Positions 14,762-23,469 of a stretch of DNA of 64,000 bases are shown here, one piece after another. The notes below the pieces were generated by a model, which did not search any database, was not told the DNA's origin, and worked only from the letters and a program-made list of their open reading frames with translations. Numbering within the stretch: position 1 is the stretch's first letter; each line of letters opens with the position of its first letter. The position numbers and the translations under genes were made by a program. The DNA is from Planctomycetota bacterium (GTDB taxonomy: Bacteria; Planctomycetota; Planctomycetia; Gemmatales; Gemmataceae): assembly GCA_021781415.1 (NCBI GenBank), contig JAJXWW010000221.1, positions 1 to 64,000 of the forward strand. Reading direction: 5' to 3'.

Positions 14762-16819
14762 GTGACCATTCGTCGTTGCCTACTCATTTTGCCCTTTTTG
14801 CCGATGCTCGGACTCGCGCTGCTTCGCGGAGACGAAGGGAAGCCCAAAGAACCTCGGTTTTGGCGCGGCATCGATGCGGCTGGCATGGATGCGTCGCGCA
14901 AACCTTGGGACGACTTCTACCAATACGCCAATGGCAAATGGATCGCCGAGACCGACATCCCCGCCGACCGTCCCGCCGTCTTCGTCTTTACGCTCTTGGC
15001 GAAACGCAATCGTCAGTTGTTGCGTGAGATTCTCGAAACGGCGAGCAAAGACGACCACGCGCCGAAGAACGGCATCCGCTGGAAAGTCGCCGCATTCTAT
15101 CGGAGCGGCATGGACGAACGAAAGATCGAAGCAGAGGGTTCTCGGCCGCTGAAGGACGAATTGGCCCGAATCGCCGCCGTGAAGGAGGCGAAAGATCTGT
15201 TGCCGGCGTTGGCGCGGCTGCACCTCCTTCGATGCTTCGCCGCTTTCGATTTTGCCTCGACGCCGGATTTGAAGGACAGCCGGCGCGTCATCGCCGAGAT
15301 GTCGCAAGGCGGATTGAGTTTGCCCGATCGCGATTACTACCTCAAGGACGACGCGCGCCTGAAGAAAATACGCGGCGAATATCTCGTTCATCTGACGAAG
15401 ATGTTCGAATTGCTCGGCGATCAGCGCGACGAGGCCGCGCGGGAGGCGAAGACGGTTCTCGCCTTCGAGACGCGCTTGGCCAAGGCATCGCGGGCGCGCG
15501 TCGATCTGCGCGATCCGCAGCGCAATTATCATCTGATGGGCGTGGCCGACTTGGATAAAGAGACTCCCGGAGTCGCTTGGAAGCCGTATCTGAAAGAATT
15601 GGGATTGGGCGAGTTGAAAGAGTTGACGGTCGCTCAGCCGGACTTCGTGAAGGAAGTCGGAAAGATGCTCGTCGAAACGCCGTTGGACGATTGGAAAGTC
15701 TATCTGCGCTGGAAACTCCTCAATAGCTGCGCCGACAAGCTCAGTTCGCCGTTCGTGGAGGAGGACTTTCATTTCAAGGGGACCGTGTTGACCGGCACGC
15801 CGCGCAATCTGCCGCGCTGGGAGCGCATCGTGCAGGCCACGGATCATTCGCTCGGTGAGGCGCTGGGGCAGCTGTATGTCGAAAAAGCCTTCCCGCCACA
15901 GGCCAAGAAGAAAGCCGAGGACTTGGTCGCCAACGTCAAGTCCACGCTGCGTCATCGCTTGGCCCACCTCGATTGGATGCAGCCCAAGACGCGCGAGGAA
16001 GCGCTGCGCAAGCTCGACGCCATCGCGGTGAAGATCGGCCATCCGGACAAGTGGCGCGATTACTCCGGATTGGCCGTGGACCGCGGCGTCTACGTTCTCA
16101 ACGCACTCCAGGCCAACGCATTTCTCACCCGCTTCGATCTGGACAAGATCGGCAAGCCGGTCGATCGCACGCAATGGGAGATGACGCCGCCGACCATCAA
16201 CGCCTACTACAATCCGAGCCTGAACGAAATCGTGTTCCCCGCCGGCATCCTGCAACCGCCCTTCTTCGACCCGGAAGCGGACGACGGCGTCAACTACGGT
16301 GCCATCGGCATGGTGATCGGACACGAATTGACCCACGGCTTCGACGATCAAGGGCGAAAGTACGACGCCGAGGGTAATCTCCGCGATTGGTGGACGCCGG
16401 AAGACGCGCGCGTCTACAAGCAGCGCGCGCAAGCCATCGCCGAACAGTACGACCGCTACGTCCCCATCGACGATCTCAAAATCAACGGCGAAATGACCCT
16501 GGGCGAGAACATCGCGGATTTAGGTGGATTGAAGATAGCCTATCTCGCTTATAAGAAGTCGCTCGAAGGCAAGCCCGCCCCGGCCAAGATCGACGGCTTC
16601 ACCGGCGAACAGCGGTTCTTCCTGTCCTACGCCATGATTTGGCGCGCCGCCATGCGTCCCGACTTTCTACGCCAACGCCTGAGAACCGACTTTCACTCGC
16701 CGGCGCGCTTCCGTATTCTCGGCCCTCTGTACAATACACCGGAGTTTTTCAAGGCGTTCGACGCACCCCCCGAAGCGGTGCGTACAAAGCTCAATCCGAA
16801 TCCTGTAGTGATTTGGTAG
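14762..16819 (+). CDS. M13 family zinc metallopeptidase (PepO/neprilysin-like), exported
   Basis: A 685-residue endopeptidase of the neprilysin family. A signal peptide (RRCLLILPFLPMLGLALL) is followed by the N-terminal M13 domain beginning at KPWDDFYQYANGKWIAET. The catalytic domain contains NAYYNPSLNEIVFPAGILQP, the zinc motif VIGHELTHGFDDQG (His521, Glu522, His525) and ENIADLGGL with the third zinc ligand Glu582. Length is typical. One oddity is the extreme C-terminus: the family usually ends in a CxxW motif with a disulfide cysteine, whereas here it reads NPNPVVIW with no Cys. The start is GTG 14762, 7 bases after GGAGGGAG. It probably degrades small peptides outside the cytoplasm. A tandem palindromic repeat follows immediately. 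Confidence 0.95.
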   Translation: MTIRRCLLILPFLPMLGLALLRGDEGKPKEPRFWRGIDAAGMDASRKPWDDFYQYANGKWIAETDIPADRPAVFVFTLLAKRNRQLLREILETASKDDHAPKNGIRWKVAAFYRSGMDERKIEAEGSRPLKDELARIAAVKEAKDLLPALARLHLLRCFAAFDFASTPDLKDSRRVIAEMSQGGLSLPDRDYYLKDDARLKKIRGEYLVHLTKMFELLGDQRDEAAREAKTVLAFETRLAKASRARVDLRDPQRNYHLMGVADLDKETPGVAWKPYLKELGLGELKELTVAQPDFVKEVGKMLVETPLDDWKVYLRWKLLNSCADKLSSPFVEEDFHFKGTVLTGTPRNLPRWERIVQATDHSLGEALGQLYVEKAFPPQAKKKAEDLVANVKSTLRHRLAHLDWMQPKTREEALRKLDAIAVKIGHPDKWRDYSGLAVDRGVYVLNALQANAFLTRFDLDKIGKPVDRTQWEMTPPTINAYYNPSLNEIVFPAGILQPPFFDPEADDGVNYGAIGMVIGHELTHGFDDQGRKYDAEGNLRDWWTPEDARVYKQRAQAIAEQYDRYVPIDDLKINGEMTLGENIADLGGLKIAYLAYKKSLEGKPAPAKIDGFTGEQRFFLSYAMIWRAAMRPDFLRQRLRTDFHSPARFRILGPLYNTPEFFKAFDAPPEAVRTKLNPNPVVIW

Positions 16820-16820
16820 G

Positions 16821-16921
16821 GCGAACCGGCAGCGTAAACTGCCGGGTGACCGCCGAGGCGAACCGGCAGCGTGAGCTGCCGGGTGTCAGCCGAGGCGAAC
16901 CGGCAGCGTGAGCTGCCGGGT
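16821..16921. repeat. three tandem copies of a 24-base palindromic repeat, 37-base period
   Basis: Three near-identical 24-base imperfect palindromes of the form AACCGGCAGC-GTGA-GCTGCCGGGT occupy 16824-16847, 16861-16884 and 16898-16921, exactly 37 bases apart, separated by conserved GCCGAGGCG-containing spacers. The same family recurs in opposite orientation at 45806-45874. The array starts right after the M13 peptidase stop and ends 33 bases before the ThuA start. Conserved spacers and short period rule against CRISPR. It behaves like a REP/BIME-type intergenic repeat; it could form hairpins in mRNA. Confidence 0.8.
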
Positions 16922-16954
16922 TTGGATCTGTTTCTCTCCCAGGAGTCTCCTCCC

Positions 16955-17740
16955 ATGATGCGACGACTTTTTACCGCCAGCACGGCAGCGCTGTTGCTTT
17001 TGGCCCTAACCGGCGTGGCGGCCGAAGACAAAAAAGAGATCAAGGTGCTCATCATCACCGGCGATCACGGCCACGATTGGAAATCGACCACGCCATATCT
17101 CAAGGAGTTTCTCGCCAAAGCCGGGATGAAAGTGGATGTCACCGAAACACCGCACAAAGATCTGACGCCCGACAAGCTCGCCAAATACGATGTCTTCTTG
17201 CTCAACTACAAAGACACCAAGAAGGGCGGCCCGGATACGCGCTGGTCGGAGGACAACAAAGCCGCCTTCACCAACGCCGTCAAGAACGGTAAAGGACTGC
17301 TGGTCTATCACCACGCCTCGTCGGCCTTCGTCGGTGGCAGCGATTTCGACAAAGAGTTCGAGCGCGTGATCGCCGGAGGATGGCGCAAACAAGGCAACCA
17401 TGGCAAACGCCATGTCTTCACCGTCACTCTGCGCAAGAAGGACCACCCCATCACCGAGGGGATGGGAGACGAGTTCAAACACAGCAACGACGAGTTGTAT
17501 CAAAACTCGGTGATGCTGCCCGGCAGCGAGGTGTTGGCCACCGCCTTCGCCGATAAGAGCCTCGATCCCAAGAATAGCGGAAAGCACGAGCCGGTCGTGT
17601 GGGTGGCTCGTTACGGCAAGGGCCGCGTGTGCGAAAACGTCCTCGGCCACGATGTCGAAGCCATGAAGAGCCCAGGCTTCCAGAAGCTCATGATTCGCGG
17701 CATCGAGTGGTGCGCGACCGGTTCCGTGGCCGCAAAGTGA
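16955..17740 (+). CDS. exported ThuA-like domain protein
   Basis: A 261-residue protein with a signal peptide (MMRRLFTASTAALLLLALTG, cleaved near VAA) and one ThuA-like domain (glutamine-amidotransferase-like fold): KVLIITGDHGHDWKSTTPYL, DVFLLNYKDT, GKGLLVYHHASSAFVGG and a C-terminal PVVWVARYGKGRVCENVLGH block. ThuA proteins are linked to carbohydrate, especially trehalose-related, metabolism, but the catalytic role of the domain is not settled. AGGAG sits 9 bases before the chosen ATG; the frame is open back to 16871 only because it runs through the repeat. A second ThuA-like gene follows 65 bases later, suggesting co-expression. Confidence 0.88.
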   Translation: MMRRLFTASTAALLLLALTGVAAEDKKEIKVLIITGDHGHDWKSTTPYLKEFLAKAGMKVDVTETPHKDLTPDKLAKYDVFLLNYKDTKKGGPDTRWSEDNKAAFTNAVKNGKGLLVYHHASSAFVGGSDFDKEFERVIAGGWRKQGNHGKRHVFTVTLRKKDHPITEGMGDEFKHSNDELYQNSVMLPGSEVLATAFADKSLDPKNSGKHEPVVWVARYGKGRVCENVLGHDVEAMKSPGFQKLMIRGIEWCATGSVAAK

Positions 17741-17805
17741 ACTGTTTGTCGCGGGCGACGAAGCGATCGAATGACAATTATATTCCAAAATCGAGGAGAA
17801 ACTTC

Positions 17806-18849
17806 ATGGCTCGGACCATGCAATTGCGCCGATTTGTGCCGCTAATGGCTTCCTGTTTGGCCCTATCGCTCGATCACTTCGTCCTCCCGTCCGACGTTCG
17901 GGGCGACGATTCCTCCATCGTTTTCCAAGGGAAAGATGGACCGGGCAAAGGCAAACACATCGTACTGGTCAGCGGCGACGAGGAATATCGCTCCGAGGAA
18001 GCGCTGCCACAACTGGCGAAGATTCTGGCCGAACATCACGGCTTCAAGTGTACCGTCTTGTTCGCCATCAATCCCAAGGACGGCACCATCGACCCCGACA
18101 AGAACGACAACATTCCCGGTCTCGAAAGTCTTAATAATGCCGATCTGATGGTTCTGTTCACGCGCTTTCGCAACCTTCCCGACGATCAGATGAAGCATAT
18201 CGTCGATTACGTCGAAGCGGGCAAACCGATCGTCGGACTCCGCACGGCAACGCACGCTTTCAACCTCAATAGCAAGACCTACGCGCGCTACTCGTGGAGC
18301 GGGAGGAGCGAGTGGAACGGCGGCTTCGGCCGGCACATTCTCGGCGAGACCTGGGTTGCGCACTGGGGCGATCACGGGAGACAAAGCACGCGCGGCATCG
18401 TCGTTGCGTCCGAAAAGAATCATCCCATCCTGCGCGGCATCCACGACGGCGATATTTGGGGACCGACCGATGTGTACAAAGTGACCCTGCCGCTGCCGGG
18501 CGATTGCAAGCCGCTCGTTCTCGGTCAAGTTCTCACCGGAATGAAGCCGAACGATCCAGCCGTGGAAGGAAAGAAGAACGATCCGATGATGCCGATTGCT
18601 TGGACGAAAACCTATAAGATCGGCGACAAGAGCGGCCGCGTCTTCACGACGACGATGGGGGCCTCTCAAGACTTCGCAAGCGAGGGACTGCGCCGCCTGC
18701 TCGTCAACGCCTCGTATTGGGCCATGGCGATGGACGACAAGATACCAGAGAAGGCGAAAGTGGACATCGTGGGCGAATACAAACCCTCGCCGTTTCGAGG
18801 TGGCGGTTTCAAAAAAGGAGTCAAGCCCTCCGACTTGGCGGGCAAGTAG
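17806..18849 (+). CDS. second exported ThuA-like domain protein
   Basis: A 347-residue paralogue-like protein following the first ThuA gene. It has a signal peptide (LVPLMAS-type hydrophobic stretch at residues 9-25) and a ThuA-like domain: GKHIVLVSGDEEYRSEEALP, FKCTVLFAI, LNNADLMVLFTRFRNLPDD, GKPIVGLRTATHAF and HPILRGIHDGDIWGPTDVY. The C-terminal part has FTTTMGASQDFASEGLRRL. The divergence from the first protein is large, so this is an old duplication or a separate subfamily. GAGGAG lies 7 bases before the ATG. The gene converges with the radical SAM gene, with only 10 bases between stops. The substrate is unknown. Confidence 0.85.
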   Translation: MARTMQLRRFVPLMASCLALSLDHFVLPSDVRGDDSSIVFQGKDGPGKGKHIVLVSGDEEYRSEEALPQLAKILAEHHGFKCTVLFAINPKDGTIDPDKNDNIPGLESLNNADLMVLFTRFRNLPDDQMKHIVDYVEAGKPIVGLRTATHAFNLNSKTYARYSWSGRSEWNGGFGRHILGETWVAHWGDHGRQSTRGIVVASEKNHPILRGIHDGDIWGPTDVYKVTLPLPGDCKPLVLGQVLTGMKPNDPAVEGKKNDPMMPIAWTKTYKIGDKSGRVFTTTMGASQDFASEGLRRLLVNASYWAMAMDDKIPEKAKVDIVGEYKPSPFRGGGFKKGVKPSDLAGK

Positions 18850-18859
18850 AGGCGGCGCG

Positions 18860-20677
18860 TCACGTCGCATCCGCCATTACTTCGAGTTGCAGCAAGCTGC
18901 GCGTTTGCTCCTTTTCCAGATATTCGCGGCCTTTTTTGACGTTGACGTGATCCCACGGCAACACTTCAGTCATGGGCCGCGAGCGCTGGGAGTACCACGC
19001 CGTATCGATACCGAGATCGGCGAAGGTTTGCCACCATAACTGCGGCTGGAAGCATTCGCGCCAGCCGTCGAGCCGCGCCCCGCGTCGCCAGGCTTCTTCC
19101 AAAGCCGGGGCGACGCGGCGGTCGCCGCGCGTCAAAATGCCTTCGAGCAGGCTGCATTCGATATCGTGTTGTTTGATCTTCACCGACCGCAGCCTAACGC
19201 GCTTGCGCAGATAGTCGCCCGCCCAGCGCAGATATTCGCGCGTCTGCATCCCGTTCCACTGATACGGCGTGTGCGGCTTGGGCACGAAGTTCGACACCGA
19301 CGCCGTCACCTCCTTGTAGCGGCCCGTCACTTCCTTGCTGATGTGCGCGATGTGTTCGGCCATGTCCACGATGCCATCGAGATCGACCGCGCGCTCGCCG
19401 GGGAGACCGCATAAGAAATAGAGTTTCACGCGCTGCCAACCGTTCTTGAACGCCTCGCGGCAACCTTCGTACAGATCGTCGTTGGTGATCTTCTTGCGGA
19501 TCTGCTCGCGCATGTCGTCGCGGGCCACTTCGGGAGCCAGGGTCAACCCGCTCTTGCGCGCACCCTTCATCAGCTTCGGCACGGAGCGCAGTTGATTGTT
19601 GACGCGCAGACTCGGCAGCGAGACGTTGACCCCCAAAGGCTCGAAAACCTCGGCCATGCGATTTACCAACTCTTCAAAGTAGGGATAATCGCTGGTGCTG
19701 AGACTGAGCAGGCTGATCTCGTCGTAGCCCGTATTGCGATAGCTTTCGAGGGCGGCTTGCACGATGGTTTCGACGGAGCGCACCCGCAGCGGACGCTTAA
19801 TGACGGTCGATTGACAGAAGCGGCACTGCCACGGGCAGCCGCGCATAATCTCGATGGCAATGCGATCGTGCGGCGTCTGCACGAAGGAAACGATGGGCTT
19901 GGACGGTAGCGGAATGTCGTCGAAATCCTGGTCGATGGTGCAGGCCATTACTTGCGTCGGCACGTCCGAGCGCGTGCGGTGCATGGCCGCCAGCGTCCCG
20001 TCGGCGTGATACTCCGGCTCGTAAAACATGGGCGCGTAGGCCCAAGTCGTATGGCCAACGATGTCGGCAATCGCATCGGCGCGGGATCTCAGGGGGCTGA
20101 TGCCCCCCGCTCGCGCTCTCTCTTTCAGCGTCATCCAGCGATCCATCAACCAAGGCAAACTCTCCTCGCCGTCGCCGATGACGAAAATATCAATAAACGG
20201 AGCGAGTAACTCTGGATTCTGCGCGCCCGGTCCCCCGGCGATGACGAGCGGATGATCGAACGTGCGATCCTTACTGTGTAGCGGCACGCCGCCGAGATCG
20301 AGCATCGTCAAGATGTTGGTGTAACAAACCTCGTATTGCAGGCTGAAGCCGAGCAGATCGAATTGATGCAACGGCGTGAAGGTCTCTAAACCGTAGAGCG
20401 GCAGACCGGCGCGGCGCAATTCGGTCTCGAAGTCGAGCCAAGGCGTGAAAGCACGTTCGCAGGCCCACTGCGGATCGTCGTTCATCAGGGTGTACAGCAC
20501 TTGCAAACCGTGGTGGCTGGTTCCCAGAGAATAGGTATCCGGGAAGGTCAGACACAGTTTCCCGCGAACCTGGCGATGATCCTTGACCACGCTGTTCAAT
20601 TCGCCGCCCATGTACGCCGCCGGCGTCTGCACGCGCGGCAGGATGCGCTCGATCGCATCTCGGAGTGTTGTGTTCAT
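18860..20677 (-). CDS. radical SAM protein of the TIGR03960 type
   Basis: A 605-residue protein matching the TIGR03960 family of radical SAM enzymes, whose reaction is uncharacterised. The N-terminus RVQTPAAYMGGELNSVVKDH and FPDTYSLGTSHHGLQVLYTL are the family's opening blocks, followed by a B12-binding-like region (IAGGPGAQNPELLAPFIDIF, GDGEESLPWL). The cluster motif is IMRGCPWQCRFCQ with Cys281, Cys285 and Cys288; then the SLSTSDYPYFEEL block and SVSNFVPKPHTPYQW. In other bacteria the family often sits beside a DUF2344 'radical SAM-linked' gene, which is absent here. A small perfect hairpin in the coding sequence at 20092-20107 encodes the variable stretch before the cluster motif. The protein is probably cytoplasmic. 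Confidence 0.9.
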   Translation of the reverse strand: MNTTLRDAIERILPRVQTPAAYMGGELNSVVKDHRQVRGKLCLTFPDTYSLGTSHHGLQVLYTLMNDDPQWACERAFTPWLDFETELRRAGLPLYGLETFTPLHQFDLLGFSLQYEVCYTNILTMLDLGGVPLHSKDRTFDHPLVIAGGPGAQNPELLAPFIDIFVIGDGEESLPWLMDRWMTLKERARAGGISPLRSRADAIADIVGHTTWAYAPMFYEPEYHADGTLAAMHRTRSDVPTQVMACTIDQDFDDIPLPSKPIVSFVQTPHDRIAIEIMRGCPWQCRFCQSTVIKRPLRVRSVETIVQAALESYRNTGYDEISLLSLSTSDYPYFEELVNRMAEVFEPLGVNVSLPSLRVNNQLRSVPKLMKGARKSGLTLAPEVARDDMREQIRKKITNDDLYEGCREAFKNGWQRVKLYFLCGLPGERAVDLDGIVDMAEHIAHISKEVTGRYKEVTASVSNFVPKPHTPYQWNGMQTREYLRWAGDYLRKRVRLRSVKIKQHDIECSLLEGILTRGDRRVAPALEEAWRRGARLDGWRECFQPQLWWQTFADLGIDTAWYSQRSRPMTEVLPWDHVNVKKGREYLEKEQTRSLLQLEVMADAT

Positions 20678-20821
20678 CGCCGTCCCTTCCAGAAAAATCG
20701 TATCCTTCTCGAAACGAAGCCCGCGCGGATACCTCCCTCGGTACTCGCGGACGCTTCGATCCGATTGAAGGATATTATGGCAAAATCCCTCGTACTCCGC
20801 CTCCTCATTTGGCGGAGTCGT

Positions 20822-21820
20822 TCATTCGGGTTGCGTTATCTCGAACGAGATCGGTCCAGAATGCCATTCCCACTTCGGCGGAGTGGAGTCGGCCGCAATG
20901 GCGAGCATGGCTTCGGCGAGGTTGAAGCGCGCGAGGCGTCGGAGGCCCAGGTACGATGTTGTAAGACGCGGATTGATCTCGATGGCGACATCCTCGCTGC
21001 CGTCCTCGTTCGCGCCGAGAATCAGATCGACGCCGAACCATCCAAACCAACCCTCGACCGCCCGCGCCGCGCGCTCCGCCAGCACCCGCGCCCGACGATC
21101 GAGCCGAGGCGGCAGCGGCAGACGACCGCCCAAATAATGGAATCGCCCCTCGCTCGAAAGTCGCTGCTCAACCGCCGGCAAAGCGTACCATCGGGCAGAG
21201 CCGGCGAGAAAGGCAACGCTCGCCGGCAGCCCGCGAACATAAGGTTGGCGTAGCATCTCGCCATGCCAATCCTCTTCAACCCGGCGTCGCTCCGCTTGCG
21301 CCATTTCGCCGTCATTGTGGACCAGAAATGTCGCTTGTGAGCCGGCCCCGAAACGCGGTTTATAAACCAGCGGGTATTCCGACGACGCCGTGGGTATCGG
21401 CACTTTGGCCTCGAGCCAACGGGATAGCATCCAAGCCTTATCGGCGCTGCATCGAATAGCGCTCGGCGAAGGTCCGAGCAAACGACCGCCGACCGCTTCG
21501 ACCCGTCCGGCCAAGCGAGCGAGGATGCCCTCGAATTCGGGAGCGATCACGAGGGAATAGTCGGCTTCGGCAGCGAGAGTGTCGTAGATTCCTTGTTGCA
21601 AACCCGACGGAGGAACGTGCGCTTCGACGTTGGCCGACCAACGCGCCGTTCGTTCGCGCCAACGCGGATCGAGCAAGGTCGTCGTCTCGACCCCACTGAG
21701 GGAGCCAAAATCGCTGAGTAGCGCCAGGAGCATGGCCCCGCCTTCGGCATCGAGCGACGAAAGCGGGGTGGAATGGCCGGCCATGCCACTCGACAGATAC
21801 TCGAAAACGAAGACGCGCAT
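20822..21820 (-). CDS. ATP-grasp protein, resembling the COG1821/MfnD type
   Basis: A 332-residue protein of the ATP-grasp superfamily, which joins a carboxylate to an amine through an acyl-phosphate. It opens with MRVFVFEYLSSGMAG, close to the start seen in tyramine-glutamate ligase (MfnD)-like proteins. The ATP-grasp elements are the SADKAWMLSRWLEAKVPIP strand, YPLVYKPRFGAGSQAT (lysine plus glycine-rich loop) and the metal-binding end VAIEINPRLTTSYLGLRR (Glu and Asn). Proteins of this type occur with tetrahydromethanopterin/methanofuran genes in methylotrophs and planctomycetes; no other such gene is in the window, so that role is only a suggestion. The next gene upstream ends 10 bases before its start, suggesting an operon. 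Confidence 0.7.
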   Translation of the reverse strand: MRVFVFEYLSSGMAGHSTPLSSLDAEGGAMLLALLSDFGSLSGVETTTLLDPRWRERTARWSANVEAHVPPSGLQQGIYDTLAAEADYSLVIAPEFEGILARLAGRVEAVGGRLLGPSPSAIRCSADKAWMLSRWLEAKVPIPTASSEYPLVYKPRFGAGSQATFLVHNDGEMAQAERRRVEEDWHGEMLRQPYVRGLPASVAFLAGSARWYALPAVEQRLSSEGRFHYLGGRLPLPPRLDRRARVLAERAARAVEGWFGWFGVDLILGANEDGSEDVAIEINPRLTTSYLGLRRLARFNLAEAMLAIAADSTPPKWEWHSGPISFEITQPE

Positions 21821-21830
21821 GGGAGTAAAC

Positions 21831-22340
21831 TCAATGATGGCCGTTGCGTTGATGGCGGACGCGGGCGATCTCTCGTTCGATCATGGCGCGGCGGTCGTCG
21901 CTGATTTTGCGATACTGCGCCAGGGCGTAGCGGCGCGTGGACCAAAAATCCCAAGCCGTCAAGAAGACGACGGTCATCAAGATGAGGAGAAACACGATCC
22001 AGAAAATCAGGAATGCGCGGGCGACCCCTCGTTGTTCGGCATCCATGCGTGGGATTTGTCCCTGGGCTCGAAGTTCGTCGAGCGAATCGGCCAAGCGTTG
22101 AGAGGGCGGTTCCAGATACATGAGGCCGACGGCCAAAAGCACGCCGAGCAGCAACAAGAGCATCGACGTGAACAAGCGGCGGAGGGCGCGACTGCGCAGA
22201 TAGGCACGATCGTCCAGCGACATTTCTTCGGGCGCGCGCAGGCGTCGCAGCGCGACAATCTGGCGCGCCGAATAAAAAATGGACGTGGACAGCAAGACCA
22301 GGACCAAGACGACGCCGAATACGATTTGCGTCCAGTCCAC
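21831..22340 (-). CDS. small membrane protein with three hydrophobic helices
   Basis: A 169-residue predicted membrane protein of no recognised family. Helices: WTQIVFGVVLVLVLLSTSIF near the N-terminus, LFTSMLLLLLGVLLAVGLMYL and FLIFWIVFLLILMTVVFLTA. Charged segments lie between them and at the C-terminus (ISDDRRAMIEREIARVRHQ), the latter probably helical. The start is GTG 22340 with CAGGAG 9 bases upstream; an upstream in-frame ATG at 22487 would overlap the end of the M28 gene and add a non-membrane leader, so it was rejected. Between the peptidase upstream (50-base gap) and the ATP-grasp gene downstream (10 bases) it may be part of one transcript. Confidence 0.6.
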   Translation of the reverse strand: MDWTQIVFGVVLVLVLLSTSIFYSARQIVALRRLRAPEEMSLDDRAYLRSRALRRLFTSMLLLLLGVLLAVGLMYLEPPSQRLADSLDELRAQGQIPRMDAEQRGVARAFLIFWIVFLLILMTVVFLTAWDFWSTRRYALAQYRKISDDRRAMIEREIARVRHQRNGHH

Positions 22341-22390
22341 GGCTAAAACTCCTGGGACCGGCGCGGAGCCGATCCGCCTTGGGTACGTCC

Positions 22391-23368
22391 CTATTTCACG
22401 CGCTGTAGCCACACGCTGAGAACTTTGGCCACCTGTTCCATGCTCTCGCCGGAACAGTTTTCCGGCTTGTCGGCCAAGGTGTGCCAATGAGGATACTTAG
22501 AGTCGATAATGTCGATAGCGGGGATGCCGTTCTGATTGAGCGGCACATGATCGTCGAGCATGGAAGCACCAATCGACTCCGAATCGAAGGCCGAACACTT
22601 GAGTTCGCCGGCGATCCCCCAGATGGTGCGCACGAGGGTGCTGGCGTGTTCCCACGAATAGGGATCGACGGGAAAGTGCGGCTTCTTGCCGCCCACCATG
22701 TCTAGCAGAATGGCCGCCCCATAATAGGGTTTGCCGCGCGACTTGCGATACTCGTGGCCAAAGTGTTTTGAGCCGAAGAAGTATTCGTCGTCGCGCTCGA
22801 AGACGTATTCTTCGCCGTCGAAGAAGACGAAATCGACGCCGAGATTGGTCTTCGTGTCTTTCATATGGTTCGCCAATTCCATCAACAGAGCGACGCCGGA
22901 ACCGCCGTCGTTGGCGCTGAGAAACGGCTTGTGCCAATCGCGCCCATCGCGTTCTTGATCGGCAATGGGGCGCGTGTCGTAGTGCGAACAAAGAATGACG
23001 CGGCGTTCGTTTTCGGGATGCCACGAAACAATGAGATTGGCCATTTCGACTTTGCGCCGGCGCGGATCGCTGCGCTGCGCGGCGGTGAAACGCTGCCAAG
23101 TTATCTTGCCGCCTCGGTCCTTGAAATGTTTCTCCAGCATCTCTTGCTGCTTTTTCATGCCATCGCTGCCGCTGATGCGCGGGCCGATCTTGCACAGTGC
23201 TTCGAGGTAGTCCATGCTGCGTTTGGGGTCGAAAGCGACGGGCTTGACCGGCTCCTCGCGGTCGGCGGCAAAGGCGTCGCCCTTCGGTTTCGGCGGCTGT
23301 TCGGCGACCCCGTTCATGCAACCCTCAAGCGCGACAAGCAATAGTACGAGGAGTACGATACGACGCAT
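22391..23368 (-). CDS. M28 family lipoprotein, glutaminyl-peptide cyclotransferase-like
   Basis: A 325-residue zinc enzyme of the M28 peptidase fold. MRRIVLLVLLLVALEGC is a lipoprotein signal with Cys17, so the protein is probably attached to a membrane outside the cytoplasm. Metal-site motifs: VILCSHYDTRPI, SANDGGSGVALLMELA, FVFFDGEEYVF, ILLDMVGGKKPHFPVD and the last His in YPHWHTLAD. The order and the DDHVPLNQNGIPAIDIID block resemble glutaminyl cyclases, which form N-terminal pyroglutamate, more than aminopeptidases; both are possible. The ATG 23368 has GGAGGG upstream; the frame is open 24 codons further but without a signal peptide at its start. Confidence 0.85.
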   Translation of the reverse strand: MRRIVLLVLLLVALEGCMNGVAEQPPKPKGDAFAADREEPVKPVAFDPKRSMDYLEALCKIGPRISGSDGMKKQQEMLEKHFKDRGGKITWQRFTAAQRSDPRRRKVEMANLIVSWHPENERRVILCSHYDTRPIADQERDGRDWHKPFLSANDGGSGVALLMELANHMKDTKTNLGVDFVFFDGEEYVFERDDEYFFGSKHFGHEYRKSRGKPYYGAAILLDMVGGKKPHFPVDPYSWEHASTLVRTIWGIAGELKCSAFDSESIGASMLDDHVPLNQNGIPAIDIIDSKYPHWHTLADKPENCSGESMEQVAKVLSVWLQRVK

Positions 23369-23469
23369 GATTAGTCCCTCCAAACTACGACTGTGCATTA
23401 TCATAGCCGGAGGGAGGCAAACGAGCGAGAGCGATTTCACCCATCGGACTTGCCGGGGGCGAGCGGAGT

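Noticed and set aside
14780-16432. Minus-strand frame of 550 codons opposite the M13 peptidase
   Set aside because: Long only because of high GC; the opposite strand has a complete zinc peptidase with signal peptide.
16821-16921. Possible CRISPR array
   Set aside because: Only three units, 13-base intervening segments that are themselves conserved, palindromic repeats and no cas genes.
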